Source of the DNA: Bacillus nitratireducens
GTDB taxonomy: Bacteria; Bacillota; Bacilli; Bacillales; Bacillaceae_G
Length of the DNA stretch: 64,000 nt
Direction of reading: 5' to 3'
Assembly: GCF_001884135.1 (NCBI RefSeq)
Contig: NZ_MAOC01000091.1
Location: 62,001 to 126,000, forward strand
Part shown: piece by piece, positions 18,102 to 27,349 of the stretch
How positions within the stretch are numbered: the stretch's first letter is position 1
Layout: each line of letters begins with the position of its first letter
Translations under genes and position numbers: made by a program
The notes under the pieces: generated by a model
The model's database searches: none
What the model was told of the DNA's origin: nothing
What the model saw: only the letters and a program-made list of their open reading frames with translations

Positions 18102-18792
18102 TTGGATTTTAAAACAGTTATGCAAGAGCTTGAAGCCCTCGGTAAGGAACGAACGAAAAAAATATACATATCTAACGGTGCACATGAGCCAATTTTCGGC
18201 GTTGCTACGGGCGCTATGAAAATAAAATTAAATCAAGAGTTAGCTGAGGAACTTTATTCCACAGGTAACTACGATGCTATGTACTTTGCAGGCATTATTG
18301 CCGATCCAAAAGCTATGAGTGAATCGGATTTTAATCGTTGGATGGATGGGGCGTATTTTTTATATGCTATCTGATTATGTTGTAGCAGTAACTTTATCGG
18401 AGTCAAATATTGCACAAGACGTTGCTGATACATGGATTGCAAGTGGGGACGATCTTACAATGTCTGCAGGCTGGCGTTGCTACTGCTGGCTTTTAGGCAA
18501 TCGTAAAGACAATGAATTTTCCGAAAGCAAAATTTCCGCTATGCTTGAAATGGTGAAAAATACGATTCATGATTCGCCAGAACGAACAAAATCCGCTATG
18601 AATAATTTCCTAAACACTGTAGCAATTTCATATGTGCCACTACACGAAAAAGCAGTCGAAATTGCAAAAGAAGTTGGTATAGTTGAAATAAAACGTGAAA
18701 ATAAAAAGAGCAGTTTGCTAAATGCTACAGAGAGTATTCAGAAAGAACTTGATAGAGGAAGACTTGGTTTCAAACGTAAATATGTTAGATGA
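18102..18792 (+). pseudogene. DNA alkylation repair (AlkD-like HEAT) gene, frameshifted
   Basis: Starts at a TTG (18102) nine bases after AAGGAAGAAAG. The first frame reads MDFKTVMQELEALGKERTKK...NRWMDGAYF, then meets a stop 90 codons in. The next frame resumes at once with YMLSDYVVAVTLSES and continues to the end (FKRKYVR). The switch is at the six-T run at 18356-18361: removing one T restores GAYFYMLSDY. The protein resembles the roughly 230-residue Bacillus DNA-alkylation-repair HEAT family that excises alkylated bases. The GAMKIKLNQ stretch also looks a few residues short from memory of relatives. Either a true polymer-slippage mutation or a sequencing error in a homopolymer. Confidence 0.8.
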
Positions 18793-18794
18793 TC

Positions 18795-18833
18795 AAAAAA
18801 GGTGTCAATCTAAGCAAGATTGACACCTTTTTT
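18795..18833. terminator. Bidirectional terminator
   Basis: Perfect 17-bp arms AAAAAAGGTGTCAATCT (18795-18811) and its complement (18817-18833). The T-runs serve the repair gene on the plus strand and the small gene from 18888 on the minus strand. Confidence 0.9.
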
Positions 18834-18887
18834 GATGAGAAAAACGAATGAACTCCCCTAGGAAATTATTCATCCCCCCTGTACACC

Positions 18888-19220
18888 TTATCCGTTAAAA
18901 ACTTCTTCATTCAATTTATAAACCCTATCTCTTTTCTCATCACTTTTGACAAAAATAAGCTTTCCTTCTTTAACAAAACCTTCTAATAGTAAGCATACTT
19001 GTCCATATGCTTTCGGCTTATCCGTAGTGAATCTTTCATCGGGTATTTTACCAGCTCGTATTAATTGTTCGCACAGCTCCAGTGCACTTATTTCTTCAGA
19101 ATTAAATAATCCTAATATATCTTGTTGCAACGGCGATAAAGGTACTGGTTTTTCAGCTACCTCCACCTTTTCTTTTTCGTTTTCTTCTTCAAATAAATCT
19201 TCAAATGAAATTTGATTCAT
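18888..19220 (-). CDS. Small winged-helix-like protein (possibly DUF3895)
   Basis: 110 residues. The N-terminal third is acidic (FEDLFEEENEKEKVEVAEK). The remainder reads like a small winged-helix domain: LSPLQQDILGLFNSEEISALELCEQLIRAGKIP, then AYGQVCLLLEGFVKEGKLIFVKSDEKRDRVYKL, with the last part fitting helix plus beta-wing. From memory it resembles the DUF3895 family of Bacillus; this is unverified. Function unknown. The ATG follows AAAGGAAAAGAAGTA. Confidence 0.7.
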   Translation of the reverse strand: MNQISFEDLFEEENEKEKVEVAEKPVPLSPLQQDILGLFNSEEISALELCEQLIRAGKIPDERFTTDKPKAYGQVCLLLEGFVKEGKLIFVKSDEKRDRVYKLNEEVFNG

Positions 19221-19653
19221 TACTTCTTTTCCTTTCTAACGATTGATTTGTATAACATGAACTGAATCCTATAAAGAGTAGTTATTGTTATGTATTACTT
19301 ACCTTATTACATAAATCTCAAACTCATGTACATCGTTTCATATAGTATATTTTGATTATACCAAATATACGTTCTGTCTTCTATCGTAGATTGAAAAAAG
19401 AAGCATTTTACTGTCCACAAATAGCGAAAAGGTATCTAGATGTTTTTGTTGAATGGATTTATAAAAGTAAATTAAGCAAAAATAACTTCAAAATCAACTT
19501 TTATTGTATATTTTTGAGTTACTTTACAGTTCACTCTATATACCATTTTTAAATAGAGATGAATATTTATAGATATTATGATTAAGTTTCATGCAGATTA
19601 GTAAAATAGATATTTATTCCATAGAAATTTATGGTAAATACTTATCGTTTACA
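19221..19653. other. Gene-free AT-rich interval
   Basis: Between divergent genes; very AT-rich with no defensible ORF. The right end carries the SLH-gene promoter. Confidence 0.5.
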
Positions 19654-19662
19654 TGTTATAAT
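19654..19662 (+). promoter_or_regulatory. Extended -10 promoter of the SLH gene
   Basis: TGTTATAAT: an ideal TATAAT (19657-19662) with the TG extension. The -35 region is poor, as often seen with extended -10 promoters. Confidence 0.6.
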
Positions 19663-19700
19663 CACGATGTAAATATCTAATATAACAGGGGGGTTCCAAA

Positions 19701-20801
19701 ATGGTCTTTAAAACAAGTAAAGTTAAAAAAATTTTCGGATTAGTAATAACTGCAGCACTAGCAACTACAACGATGGTAGGCACAGTAAATGCAGAAACAA
19801 CTACGAAAACAAACTTTAATGAAAATAGCTATAAGGTAGTTAGCAATAATGACAATGTATTTACAGATGTACCAAAGGACCACTGGTCAAAAGTTGCTAT
19901 CGATTACTTAGCGTCAGCAGGGATTTATAAGGGATATGGAAATGGGAAATTTGGTTTTGGGGACAATGTTACTAGAGGACAGGTAGCTTCTTTAGTCAAT
20001 CGACATTTAGGTTTAATAGCAGACGATAAACAGGCGAATATGTTTAGTGACATTACAAATCATATGTTTGAAAAGGATATTAAAGCCATTGCGCAAGCTG
20101 GAATTATGACAGGTGATGGAACAGGTACATTTCGTCCAGATGATGTATTAACTCGGTATGAGATGGCAGTAGTGTTACAAAAAGCATTTCATTTAGAATC
20201 AAAAGGACAAGGGAACTTTAAAGATGTACCAAAAGGTCATTGGGCCTACGAATCTGCCAATGCACTGCGTAGTAACCGTATAGCACAAGGTGACGAGGCA
20301 GCTAATTTTAATGGCAACATGCTTGTGAAGCGTGAACAATATGCACAATTTTTCTATAATGCAATAGCAAAGAACAGATCTTATAATTTCAACATCAATT
20401 CCAAAGAAGAACTGAAACAAATGTTAACAACAGCTTTACAGAATGGGACGTTTGGTCCATTTAAATTAGATGCACTAGGTAAAGATATATCTGAGGTAAA
20501 AAAAGAATTTGGAGCGCCTGATGTTTGGAAGCAAGCACCATGTACAGAATGTGATGCACCTACAACAGCGGTATACGGAGATTATAATATTGATATGTAC
20601 CCTTCGGACGCTAGATATATATGGGTGAAAATGGATATCTCTATCAACGAATTAAAAGAGTGGTTTGGTGAACCAGATGGAATCGGAGAGGATATGACTA
20701 GTGAAGGCTTTATATATAATCGAGGAAGCTATTCTCTTTATTTCAGCTTCTCTGATGGTTATATTCAACGCGCTGAAATATCTAAAATTGAACATCATTA
20801 A
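19701..20801 (+). CDS. Surface protein with three SLH domains and a DUF4309-like C-terminus
   Basis: 366 residues. Signal peptide (KIFGLVITAALATTTMVGTVNA, cleavage before ETT). Three S-layer-homology repeats at about 53-95 (FTDVPKDHWSKVAIDYLASAGIYKGYGNGKFG), 113-160 (FSDITNHMFEKDIKAIAQAGIMTGDGTGTFRPDDVLTR) and 173-215 (FKDVPKGHWAYESANALRS). SLH domains hold the protein to pyruvylated secondary cell-wall polymer. The C-terminal 130 residues (FGPFKLDALGKDISEVKKEFGAPDVW, then YGDYNIDMYPSDARY) have the DUF4309 pattern seen in Bacillus surface proteins. The start ATG follows GGGGGG at 7 bases. Role unknown beyond surface attachment. Confidence 0.9.
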   Translation: MVFKTSKVKKIFGLVITAALATTTMVGTVNAETTTKTNFNENSYKVVSNNDNVFTDVPKDHWSKVAIDYLASAGIYKGYGNGKFGFGDNVTRGQVASLVNRHLGLIADDKQANMFSDITNHMFEKDIKAIAQAGIMTGDGTGTFRPDDVLTRYEMAVVLQKAFHLESKGQGNFKDVPKGHWAYESANALRSNRIAQGDEAANFNGNMLVKREQYAQFFYNAIAKNRSYNFNINSKEELKQMLTTALQNGTFGPFKLDALGKDISEVKKEFGAPDVWKQAPCTECDAPTTAVYGDYNIDMYPSDARYIWVKMDISINELKEWFGEPDGIGEDMTSEGFIYNRGSYSLYFSFSDGYIQRAEISKIEHH

Positions 20802-20838
20802 TACATTACAAGCAATATAAAATATATACAGCATAAAA

Positions 20839-20876
20839 AAATCCTTCAAGAACACCCTTATTCTTGAGGGATTTTA
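20839..20876 (+). terminator. Terminator of the SLH gene
   Basis: AAAATCCTTCAAGAA pairs with TTCTTGAGGGATTTT around an 8-base loop, then ATTTTGTT. Confidence 0.8.
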
Positions 20877-21248
20877 TTTTGTTCCTATCTATTTTACATA
20901 ATACAAAGTTATAAAAACGCCCCAAAGAACGCGATCAAGAGTAAAATTGGTCAATCTCAAGAATATCTACTATTTCATTCAACCAATCTATTATTAACAA
21001 AATATCTCTTCACCCTACTCAACTCCTAAAATATTTTCCTTACACCAACTATTTCACCCTGACAAAATTCACAAGATTCTAACAAATAAAAAACACTACC
21101 AATCGCAGTGTTTGGGCTACCTCTACATGTCTATCAAGCTAAGAAAATCCAACATCCAAAACAAAAATGATAGCGAGGTTAATATTGTAGCACCAGGAAA
21201 ACAGGCCGTCTCTAAAGCCTAGTTAAGCAGATTCAGTAGGCAATTATT
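20877..21248. other. Decayed intergenic stretch
   Basis: Contains scraps of open frame on both strands (for example NDSEVNIVAPGKQAVSKA, plus strand, about 21150-21220) but nothing with a start and ribosome-binding site. Probably degenerated coding DNA. Confidence 0.4.
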
Positions 21249-21425
21249 CTATGTTACGAATGAAAAAGGATCTGATATGAATATCAGATCCTTTTTCACT
21301 GCTTCTTTTATAAATTTAATTCCTTGATACATAGGTTCATACGTGCTTACATTATCATACACAGTTTTCGCAATACTAGGAGGAAGATTAACACATCCTC
21401 CAGATCCACCTTTTCCGCTGGCTTT
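21249..21425 (-). pseudogene. Fragment resembling an L,D-transpeptidase C-terminus
   Basis: A 58-codon open stretch without start: ASGKGGSGGCVNLPPSIAK, then TVYDNVSTYEPMYQG. The S-G-G-C-V-N-L-P core is like the catalytic-cysteine motif of YkuD-type L,D-transpeptidases (S-x-G-C-[VI]-R/N-L). The end is a terminator-like hairpin read through in frame. It lies directly downstream of a peptidoglycan carboxypeptidase gene, which fits cell-wall ancestry. Weak call. Confidence 0.35.
21263..21296 (-). terminator. Terminator of the CapA/carboxypeptidase operon
   Basis: AAAAAGGATCTGATA (21263-21277) and TATCAGATCCTTTTT (21282-21296), a 15-bp perfect stem with a 4-base loop; T-runs on both strands. Confidence 0.75.
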
Positions 21426-21447
21426 TTAATAGAATCAAAGTGTATTT

Positions 21448-22203
21448 TTATTTGTCGGACTTAATTTTTTCGCAATACTCTTCTAAAGTTAACCCTTTTT
21501 CTTTTAGATAAACAGCAACTTCTTTTCCTACGTAACGATAGTGCCATGGCTCATACTTAATGCCAGTAATATTCTCTTTATCTTTTGGATAGCGGAGAAT
21601 AAACCCATACTCTGCAGCATTCTTATCTAACCATTTGAATGCATCGGTAGTTTCAAATTTTGCATTTAAATCTTCTACAGTATTCTGCCATTCAACTGAA
21701 ATAATGTCTAATGCTAATCCAGTATGATGTTCACTTGCGCCAGGATACTGAAGATATTCCAATGCCTTAGCACTAGCCTCTTTATCCGACAAACCTTGAG
21801 ATTTATAGCTTTTAACTGAAGCATCATAATAAGTTTGTTGTAATTTTATAGCTCGATAACCTGATCTTAAATAAAGATTAATTCCCTCTTTTTTTGCAGC
21901 TGTTACCATATCCTGATAGGAAGTTGCAATTCTGCTATCGATTTTCATATTTGGCTTAGCATTTTGGGTGATACTTGTTAATTCAATCCCTAGTTCCTTT
22001 GGTAACATATGCTCTCTATTTACAAGGATAATTCTCCAATCATTAAGATCAGAGATAGGTAAAACATCTTTTTTATTCGCATTTATCTCATTTTTATTTT
22101 TATCGTTATTATTAGTAGTTTCCTGAGATGTTTGCTTTCCACTACAAGCAGCAAGGCTCCATCCCAATGTCAATACCAATGCTAAAATTATAAATTTTTT
22201 AAT
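21448..22203 (-). CDS. D-Ala-D-Ala carboxypeptidase, M15/VanY type, lipoprotein
   Basis: The mature part is clear: Y-x-x-M-V...LYLRSGYRAIKLQQTYYDASV, then GASEHHTGLALDII (zinc ligands His and Asp), and GFILRYPKDKENITGIKYEPWHYRYVG (catalytic Glu-Pro-Trp-His). This is the LAS/VanY peptidase fold that trims the last D-Ala from muropeptides. The N-terminus is odd. A normal lipoprotein signal, KKFIILALVLTLGWSLAAC, is in frame, but the codon where Met should stand is ATT (22201-22203), nine bases after AAAGGAATGA, and a TGA lies two codons upstream. The only standard alternative is TTG at 22179, which would cut the positively charged signal start off. I place the start at ATT. Downstream of capA-like gene by 24 bases, same operon. 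Confidence 0.8.
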   Translation of the reverse strand: MKKFIILALVLTLGWSLAACSGKQTSQETTNNNDKNKNEINANKKDVLPISDLNDWRIILVNREHMLPKELGIELTSITQNAKPNMKIDSRIATSYQDMVTAAKKEGINLYLRSGYRAIKLQQTYYDASVKSYKSQGLSDKEASAKALEYLQYPGASEHHTGLALDIISVEWQNTVEDLNAKFETTDAFKWLDKNAAEYGFILRYPKDKENITGIKYEPWHYRYVGKEVAVYLKEKGLTLEEYCEKIKSDK

Positions 22204-22227
22204 TGTATCTCATTCCTTTTTTGTTTA

Positions 22228-23463
22228 TTAGTCTTTATACCAATTTCCCAACACATCTCTAGGAATATCCTTGAAATCCTCTAAAGAAACGGGTCCGACA
22301 AATTTTTTAATCCCATGATTTTTAGAATTTTCATCCGAATAATCTTTTAAAAATTGAATTTTAAACTGTTTCTTACCATCAGCATAGTCGGTTACTGTCG
22401 GTACGAGTGCCGCTTGTCGTATACCAAAAGTTTTATCTTCATACTTAACAAATTGTATATAAGATAATCCTCCAACCAATGTTTCTAATTTTTCTTGAGC
22501 AGAAATAAGATTTCCAAGAGAATAATAGATTAGCGTTTGATGTCCATCTTTATTTTGTTTCCACTCAATTGGTTGAATTACATGTGGATGATTTCCAATT
22601 ACTACATCTACACCTAAATCTGTTAAATATTGAGCAACTTCTTTTTGTTGTTTTGAAGGTGTAGAGGTATATTCTACTCCCCAATGCACCATAACAATCA
22701 CCATATCAGAACTACTCTTTGCCTTTTCCACATCATTTTGTATCGCTTTTTTATCAATTAAATTTAATGCCCAAGACTTATCAGATGGAATTTTAATTCC
22801 ATTCGTACCATATGTATAATTAAGTAATGCAAAACGAATCCCATTTTTTGTAATCGTTTTTATTTCATTGCGCTCGTTTTGACTCTCATTAATGCCTACC
22901 GGGATAACATTTGGATATTTCTTCCAGTATTCTCTTGTATTCGCAACACCTTTAATACCCATATCCATAGCGTGATTTGTCGCTTGAGTCACTATATTGA
23001 ATCCAGTATCCACTAAAGATTGACCCACTTCTTCAGGTGTATTGAAAGTAGGATATCCCTGTACTTTTAAATTATTTCCTGCAATCGGGGTCTCCTGGTT
23101 CACTATAGCAAGATCACTTGATTTAACAGCTTTTTTGATATTTTCATAAATATAGTTATAATCATATGAACCGTCTTTTTGTTTGCCATCTTTAATTACT
23201 GCGTCATGGTATAAATTATCACCCGTTGCTAATAAATTCACAACCGATTTTACTTTTTTATCTTCCGTAAAATTAGGAGACTGTTGGATAGGACTTTTAT
23301 CTACCCAATTTGGTGCTTTTAATGATGTATCTATATTGGATTGAGCCGGTGGTAATGAAGCTTTAGATGTCTTAACATCTGTATTACCACAAGCGGTTAA
23401 AAGCACTAAAAAAATAAGACATAATAAAAAAAACTTTTTACTTCTTTGTAAAGTATCTAACAT
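22228..23463 (-). CDS. CapA-family (poly-gamma-glutamate synthesis-like) lipoprotein
   Basis: 411 residues. Lipoprotein signal FFLLCLIFLVLLTAC (lipobox LTAC, Cys25). The PGA_cap metallophosphatase-like domain follows: NLLATGDNLYHDAVI, NQETPIAGN near 121, FNIVTQATNHAMDMG, VIVMVHWGVEYTSTPSKQQ and VDVVIGNHPHVIQPIEW, the metal-binding D/N/H set of the family. CapA proteins take part in poly-gamma-glutamate capsule export or anchoring, but many stand-alone copies have no known role. No capB/capC/capE nearby. Paired with a VanY-type peptidase 24 bases downstream, which suggests a cell-wall task. The ATG follows AGAGGATCAC. Confidence 0.88.
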   Translation of the reverse strand: MLDTLQRSKKFFLLCLIFLVLLTACGNTDVKTSKASLPPAQSNIDTSLKAPNWVDKSPIQQSPNFTEDKKVKSVVNLLATGDNLYHDAVIKDGKQKDGSYDYNYIYENIKKAVKSSDLAIVNQETPIAGNNLKVQGYPTFNTPEEVGQSLVDTGFNIVTQATNHAMDMGIKGVANTREYWKKYPNVIPVGINESQNERNEIKTITKNGIRFALLNYTYGTNGIKIPSDKSWALNLIDKKAIQNDVEKAKSSSDMVIVMVHWGVEYTSTPSKQQKEVAQYLTDLGVDVVIGNHPHVIQPIEWKQNKDGHQTLIYYSLGNLISAQEKLETLVGGLSYIQFVKYEDKTFGIRQAALVPTVTDYADGKKQFKIQFLKDYSDENSKNHGIKKFVGPVSLEDFKDIPRDVLGNWYKD

Positions 23464-23976
23464 GTGATCCTCTTTTCTGTTTTATTACTTATAACCAGTT
23501 CTAACAAATCATTCTTTAAAACAACGTATTTTGGTTTTACCCTTAATTATGGAAGGACACTTTGTTACATCAGCTTCGGAATATACGGATAATCATTTTC
23601 CATTTTCTAGCAATCTATCAATTCCATCAGAATTGATAGATTGCTAGAAAAACATGATCCATCAGGATGTCGACTAGATTCTAATCAATCCTCCAGATAT
23701 TGAGTTTCATATACCTGTTCCAATTGCAGTAACTGATTTAATCTAAACAAGATAGGAGAATAGTTCATATAGCCTCTTCTCTTGCTTTACGTTCGTGAGT
23801 GGCTCCAAAAAGAGGGGGTCGTTGCTGTACCCCCTTTGAATATTATGGAATCTTTGTAACTAATTTCTTTACGTTAAGCGACAAATATTATACCGATAAA
23901 AACAAGTAAGACCCAAGAACTTATTTTACCAATATACAAAAAAAGTAGCAATCTTTTCTCCGCCCAATATAAAGAA
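23464..23976. other. Gene-free interval with decayed coding scraps
   Basis: 512 bases. Contains the perfect hairpin at 23604-23650 and a short plus-strand frame (NPPDIEFHIPVPIAVTDLI, about 23685-23745) that reads like the tail of a lost protein. Confidence 0.4.
23604..23650. repeat. Perfect 20-bp inverted repeat flanked by A-runs
   Basis: TTTCTAGCAATCTATCAATT (23604-23623), 7-base loop, exact complement (23631-23650). Followed by A rather than T on both strands, so it does not fit an intrinsic terminator. Confidence 0.75.
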
Positions 23977-24005
23977 ACCATCCAACTCAAACGAATTGGA
24001 TGGTT
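23977..24005 (-). terminator. Terminator of the MFS/NETI operon
   Basis: AACCATCCAA (23977-23986) with TTGGATGGTT (23996-24005); on the minus strand it runs into TTTCTTTATA. Confidence 0.75.
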
Positions 24006-24035
24006 GTATACGATAAAGAGGATTTATTATTTGTA

Positions 24036-24236
24036 TTACTTCAATTTCCCCTCAAAAACAATCTTTCTACCACATGGTTCAACTTCTGTTTTCCCGTCTT
24101 TCTTCACTTCATGAAAGATTGGCTCTTCCATGCGACGAGATGGTGCGTATCCTTCTTGTTCCATGCGTGCTAAGCAATCTGTAATTGTTTCATTTTCTAG
24201 TACTTCAAATTTTTTCTTATTAGGTTGTTTTGTCAT
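24036..24236 (-). CDS. NETI-motif small protein
   Basis: 66 residues: basic start ([14 protein letters not shown]), the diagnostic NETI tetrad at 15-18 ([28 protein letters not shown]), and a short end with [10 protein letters not shown] small conserved Bacillus family of unknown function. Its start overlaps the end of the MFS gene by 17 bases, so the two are translationally coupled. Confidence 0.85.
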   Translation of the reverse strand: MTKQPNKKKFEVLENETITDCLARMEQEGYAPSRRMEEPIFHEVKKDGKTEVEPCGRKIVFEGKLK

Positions 24237-25416
24237 GCCCTAACCTACTTTCTATTTTTCTTGATGCGAATTGATTTTTCATGTAAATAATATAAAACAT
24301 TGCGAGAATACCCATTATAATCATAACTGCAATAAAAAAGCTTGTATACTGTATTTTTTCTATAAATACGCCTCCTAATACAGGACCCATAATACTTCCT
24401 AAACTAAAGGCGATTCCAGATAATATATTTCCTGCTGGTAGTAAGTGTCTCGGTAATAAGTCAGTCATAAATCCAAGACCTAATGAGAAGCACGATCCAA
24501 TTACCATACCAGCTAGAAGCATACAGGCAAAGACGATCCAATAATATTGATCAAATACTGCTGCAAGCAGGAAAATGCCTGTACTTACACTGAACGTCCA
24601 CGTTAAAATACGGTCTCTCCCGTATTTATCACTTAATATACCGAGTGGAATTTGTGTAATAATACCCCCAACTGCAAACGCTGGTAATAAGAAGGATACA
24701 TCTGAAACAGACCATCCTTTACGAAGCGCGTATACTGGTAAGTTGCTATTTAACATTGCTTCAAGTACGCCGTATGCAAGTGGTCCTAGTAATGCAATCC
24801 AACCTAATCCAACAACTTGTTTATAACGAGAAAATGATGATTCACTCTTCATTTCTTTTTCATCTTGTGCCGGGAATGCATTTTTCGTTGGTAGTAATAA
24901 AAGCCATCCTATTAAGCAGAGTATAGTAGATATGATAAATGGTGTTGCAAGACCATACTGAACAGTGCTTGCTAAATACGGACCAACGGCGAAACCAATT
25001 CCGAAGAATACACCGTATATCGACACTTGTCTACCTATTTTACTCGGGTCCGATGTTGTCGTAATCCATGTTTGCGTTCCAACATGAAGCATATGATCTC
25101 CAACACCAACTAGGAACCTAAGAATAAACCATACCCAAAATGAAAATGTTTGTGTAAAAAAGAATAATGAAATAATAACTAGAAACCCACCAATTACGAT
25201 AATTGGCTTCATTCCAAACTTTTGCATCGGTTTTTCAAGAAACGGTGAAATAAATAATATCCCAATGTATAATGCCGTCGCATGAATACCGTTAATACTT
25301 GAACTAACCCCTTCTTGTTCAAAAATCATTGCAATGGCAGGTAAGAGCATCCCTTGTGACAAACCTGAGATTGCAACAATCCCAACCATAATCCAAAAAG
25401 TAAAACGCATCGACAT
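24220..25416 (-). CDS. MFS transporter
   Basis: 398 residues from the ATG at 25416 ([12 protein letters not shown]), preceded by GGAAGGG; an in-frame TTG 20 codons earlier would add an implausible KREKEREGKR tail in front of TM1. Twelve membrane segments. Motif A reads [20 protein letters not shown] after TM2, and the second half has [18 protein letters not shown]. The profile is of small-molecule efflux antiporters of the YfmO/YitG-like kind; substrate unknown. Operon with the NETI gene. Confidence 0.86.
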   Translation of the reverse strand: MSMRFTFWIMVGIVAISGLSQGMLLPAIAMIFEQEGVSSSINGIHATALYIGILFISPFLEKPMQKFGMKPIIVIGGFLVIISLFFFTQTFSFWVWFILRFLVGVGDHMLHVGTQTWITTTSDPSKIGRQVSIYGVFFGIGFAVGPYLASTVQYGLATPFIISTILCLIGWLLLLPTKNAFPAQDEKEMKSESSFSRYKQVVGLGWIALLGPLAYGVLEAMLNSNLPVYALRKGWSVSDVSFLLPAFAVGGIITQIPLGILSDKYGRDRILTWTFSVSTGIFLLAAVFDQYYWIVFACMLLAGMVIGSCFSLGLGFMTDLLPRHLLPAGNILSGIAFSLGSIMGPVLGGVFIEKIQYTSFFIAVMIIMGILAMFYIIYMKNQFASRKIESRLGHDKTT

Positions 25417-25504
25417 CCTTTTCCCTTCCCTCTCCTTTTCACGCTTTCCACTTTTCATTATAAACTGTTTTTTCAAATGCGTGTACGAATATTGACATAA
25501 AAAA

Positions 25505-25537
25505 AAGAAGCTAAAAGAAGTTACTTTTTAGCTTCTT
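25505..25537 (-). terminator. Terminator overlapping a stop codon
   Basis: AAGAAGCTAAAA (25505-25516) and TTTTAGCTTCTT (25526-25537) with a 9-base loop. The stem includes the stop codon of the 25536-25763 gene and is followed by T7 on the minus strand. Confidence 0.8.
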
Positions 25538-25763
25538 ATCCTTCCCAAACTTGTGCTTTCACATGGTAATGAAAATGTTTAAAATATGGATTTTCATAAA
25601 ATGAAGGACCATATAAGTATTGATGTGAATGAGCTATTGATGGCTGCTGCACTTGTAAAGGAACTACAGCTGATGCAACTTGCATATACATCGGATTAAT
25701 AATAATTTTTATATATTGATGATTATTATATGGAGAATGATATATTAAAAACGGTTTATGCAT
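25536..25763 (-). CDS. Small His/Tyr-rich protein of unknown function
   Basis: 75 residues from the ATG at 25763, preceded by AAGGGGAGAG; an upstream alternative lacks spacing. MHKPFLIYHSPYNNHQY at the start and QPSIAHSHQYLYGPSFYENPYFKHFHYH near the end make it rich in His, Tyr, Pro and Asn, a composition common in spore-coat or exosporium-associated proteins. No membrane segment or known domain. The spore link is only a guess from composition. Confidence 0.65.
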   Translation of the reverse strand: MHKPFLIYHSPYNNHQYIKIIINPMYMQVASAVVPLQVQQPSIAHSHQYLYGPSFYENPYFKHFHYHVKAQVWEG

Positions 25764-25823
25764 TGACTCTCTCCCCTTATACATACAAATGCTATAGTAT
25801 ATGCACGGTTTATATTTCGGGAA

Positions 25824-26726
25824 TTATTTATTGTCTAACCAATCCTCTACATGCTGTATAAATACATCTAAACAATCAATAAACGGTGAATGCCCGCAAT
25901 CTTCTAACACCTTCAACTCCGCATTTGGCAAATGTTTCGCTAATTCCTCACCAACTACTTGTGGTACGACATAATCGCGGTCACCTTGTATAACGAGAGT
26001 TGGAGCTTGGATACGGTGAATGTGTCCATTTCCTCGCACAACACCATTATGTTCATCTGAAATATTAAATGTAACTAATGAATAATTCACATCAACGAAA
26101 TTGCGCTGTGTTAACATATCATCTAAATACTTTTCATAACGATCCGGTTCAGGTTGATTATGTGTATATATTAATAGATTCCACACTGTACGGTAGTATA
26201 CTTTATTCATATTTTTTATTGCATCTAGTACTGGTGCAATTTGCACTGGGTCTTGCGCAATTTCTTCTTTCGTTTTTAATAAACTCGATACGATTGGTTG
26301 CCCGTTAATATCTTTTTTAAATATCGGGTATCCTTTCATCCCTACCGATTCTACTAATATTAGTTTTTCTACAAAAGTTGGGTGGCTCGCTGTAAACTCC
26401 ATCGCAACACCGCCGCCCATTGACCATCCCATTAATGAAAATTTCTTCAAATTTAATTTATCTATAAAAAGTTTCACATCTTCTGCAAAGTCTTGTAAAG
26501 AATCTATCGCCTTATTATACGTCGATTGTCCAAATCCTCTTAAATCAATTGCGTAAATATGATATTGCTTTTGTAATTTCTCAATAACTAAATCAAAGTG
26601 TTGTGACGATGTCATATTCCCATGAATGAGTACGAGCATTTCTTCATTTTGCCTTCCAACTTCTTGATACGCAATCGTTTCTCCGTTCGATAGTGAAACA
26701 AACTCCATTGTTGCAGGCTTAATCAT
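25824..26726 (-). CDS. Alpha/beta hydrolase
   Basis: 300 residues from the ATG at 26726, which sits 7 bases after GGGGGAA. Canonical alpha/beta hydrolase: oxyanion-hole motif LVLIHGNMTSS, nucleophile elbow GWSMGGG (Ser102), acid in VIQGDRDYVVP, and His279 in CGHSPF. A cap domain lies between about 130 and 215. Cytoplasmic; no signal. Resembles lactonase/esterase-type family members; substrate not readable. Divergent from the MarR/MFS operon. Confidence 0.9.
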   Translation of the reverse strand: MIKPATMEFVSLSNGETIAYQEVGRQNEEMLVLIHGNMTSSQHFDLVIEKLQKQYHIYAIDLRGFGQSTYNKAIDSLQDFAEDVKLFIDKLNLKKFSLMGWSMGGGVAMEFTASHPTFVEKLILVESVGMKGYPIFKKDINGQPIVSSLLKTKEEIAQDPVQIAPVLDAIKNMNKVYYRTVWNLLIYTHNQPEPDRYEKYLDDMLTQRNFVDVNYSLVTFNISDEHNGVVRGNGHIHRIQAPTLVIQGDRDYVVPQVVGEELAKHLPNAELKVLEDCGHSPFIDCLDVFIQHVEDWLDNK

Positions 26727-26879
26727 CACAAGTTCCCCCATTCTTTTAATAGAAAGAAAATTCTTTACTTATTTAAAGAATACCATGTAGAATGTACGTT
26801 CTCAATACAAAATCTATACGAAATTCCCCCATAAAACAACATGTCTATTACTAGACAATTAAAATAAAAAGGTATATAG

Positions 26880-26895
26880 TTAGCTAGGTAACTAA
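26880..26895 (+). promoter_or_regulatory. Likely MarR autoregulatory operator
   Basis: TTAGCTAGGTAACTAA is a 16-base dyad with 6 of 8 paired positions, 19 bases before the MarR start codon. Its size and AT-rich arms match MarR-family operators. Confidence 0.5.
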
Positions 26896-26914
26896 TTTGA
26901 AAGGATCAAAATAC

Positions 26915-27334
26915 ATGGACGAAAAACAACATTTTTTCCACATTGTCAGTCAAACTTCTCGTAAGTTTACGAAGAAATTTAATGAACGTGTATCTCCAAC
27001 AGGATTATTTAGTGCGCAATGGGCCGTTATTTTCCGCATTAATCAAACCGGTTCTTGTACGCAAACAGAATTATGTCAGTATTTAAATGTTGAATCACCA
27101 ACGATGACTCGTACATTAACACGTATGGAAACGATGGGTTGGATTATTCGTACAGAAGGAAAAGACCGCCGTGAGAAGCTCATTTCATTATCGGAAACAG
27201 CACTAGAAATGATTCCAGTATGGCAAGAAGAAGTTGATGCTTTCGAAGAAAAGACGCTAGAAAATATTAACGAAGAAGATTTACATCAAGCATTTGAAGT
27301 ACTACAAAAAATTATAAAAAATTTAGATGATTAA
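26915..27334 (+). CDS. MarR-family regulator
   Basis: 139 residues from ATG 26915 (GAAAGGA at 9 bases upstream; an in-frame TTG at 26897 overlaps that site). Winged HTH: LFSAQWAVIFRINQTGSCTQTELCQYLNVESPTMTRTLTRMETMGWIIRTEGKDRREKLISL, with the D-R-R wing residues typical of MarR. Co-transcribed with the MFS gene 15 bases downstream, so it most likely represses its own operon and responds to the pump's substrate. Confidence 0.92.
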   Translation: MDEKQHFFHIVSQTSRKFTKKFNERVSPTGLFSAQWAVIFRINQTGSCTQTELCQYLNVESPTMTRTLTRMETMGWIIRTEGKDRREKLISLSETALEMIPVWQEEVDAFEEKTLENINEEDLHQAFEVLQKIIKNLDD

Positions 27335-27349
27335 ATTGGAGGGATGACG

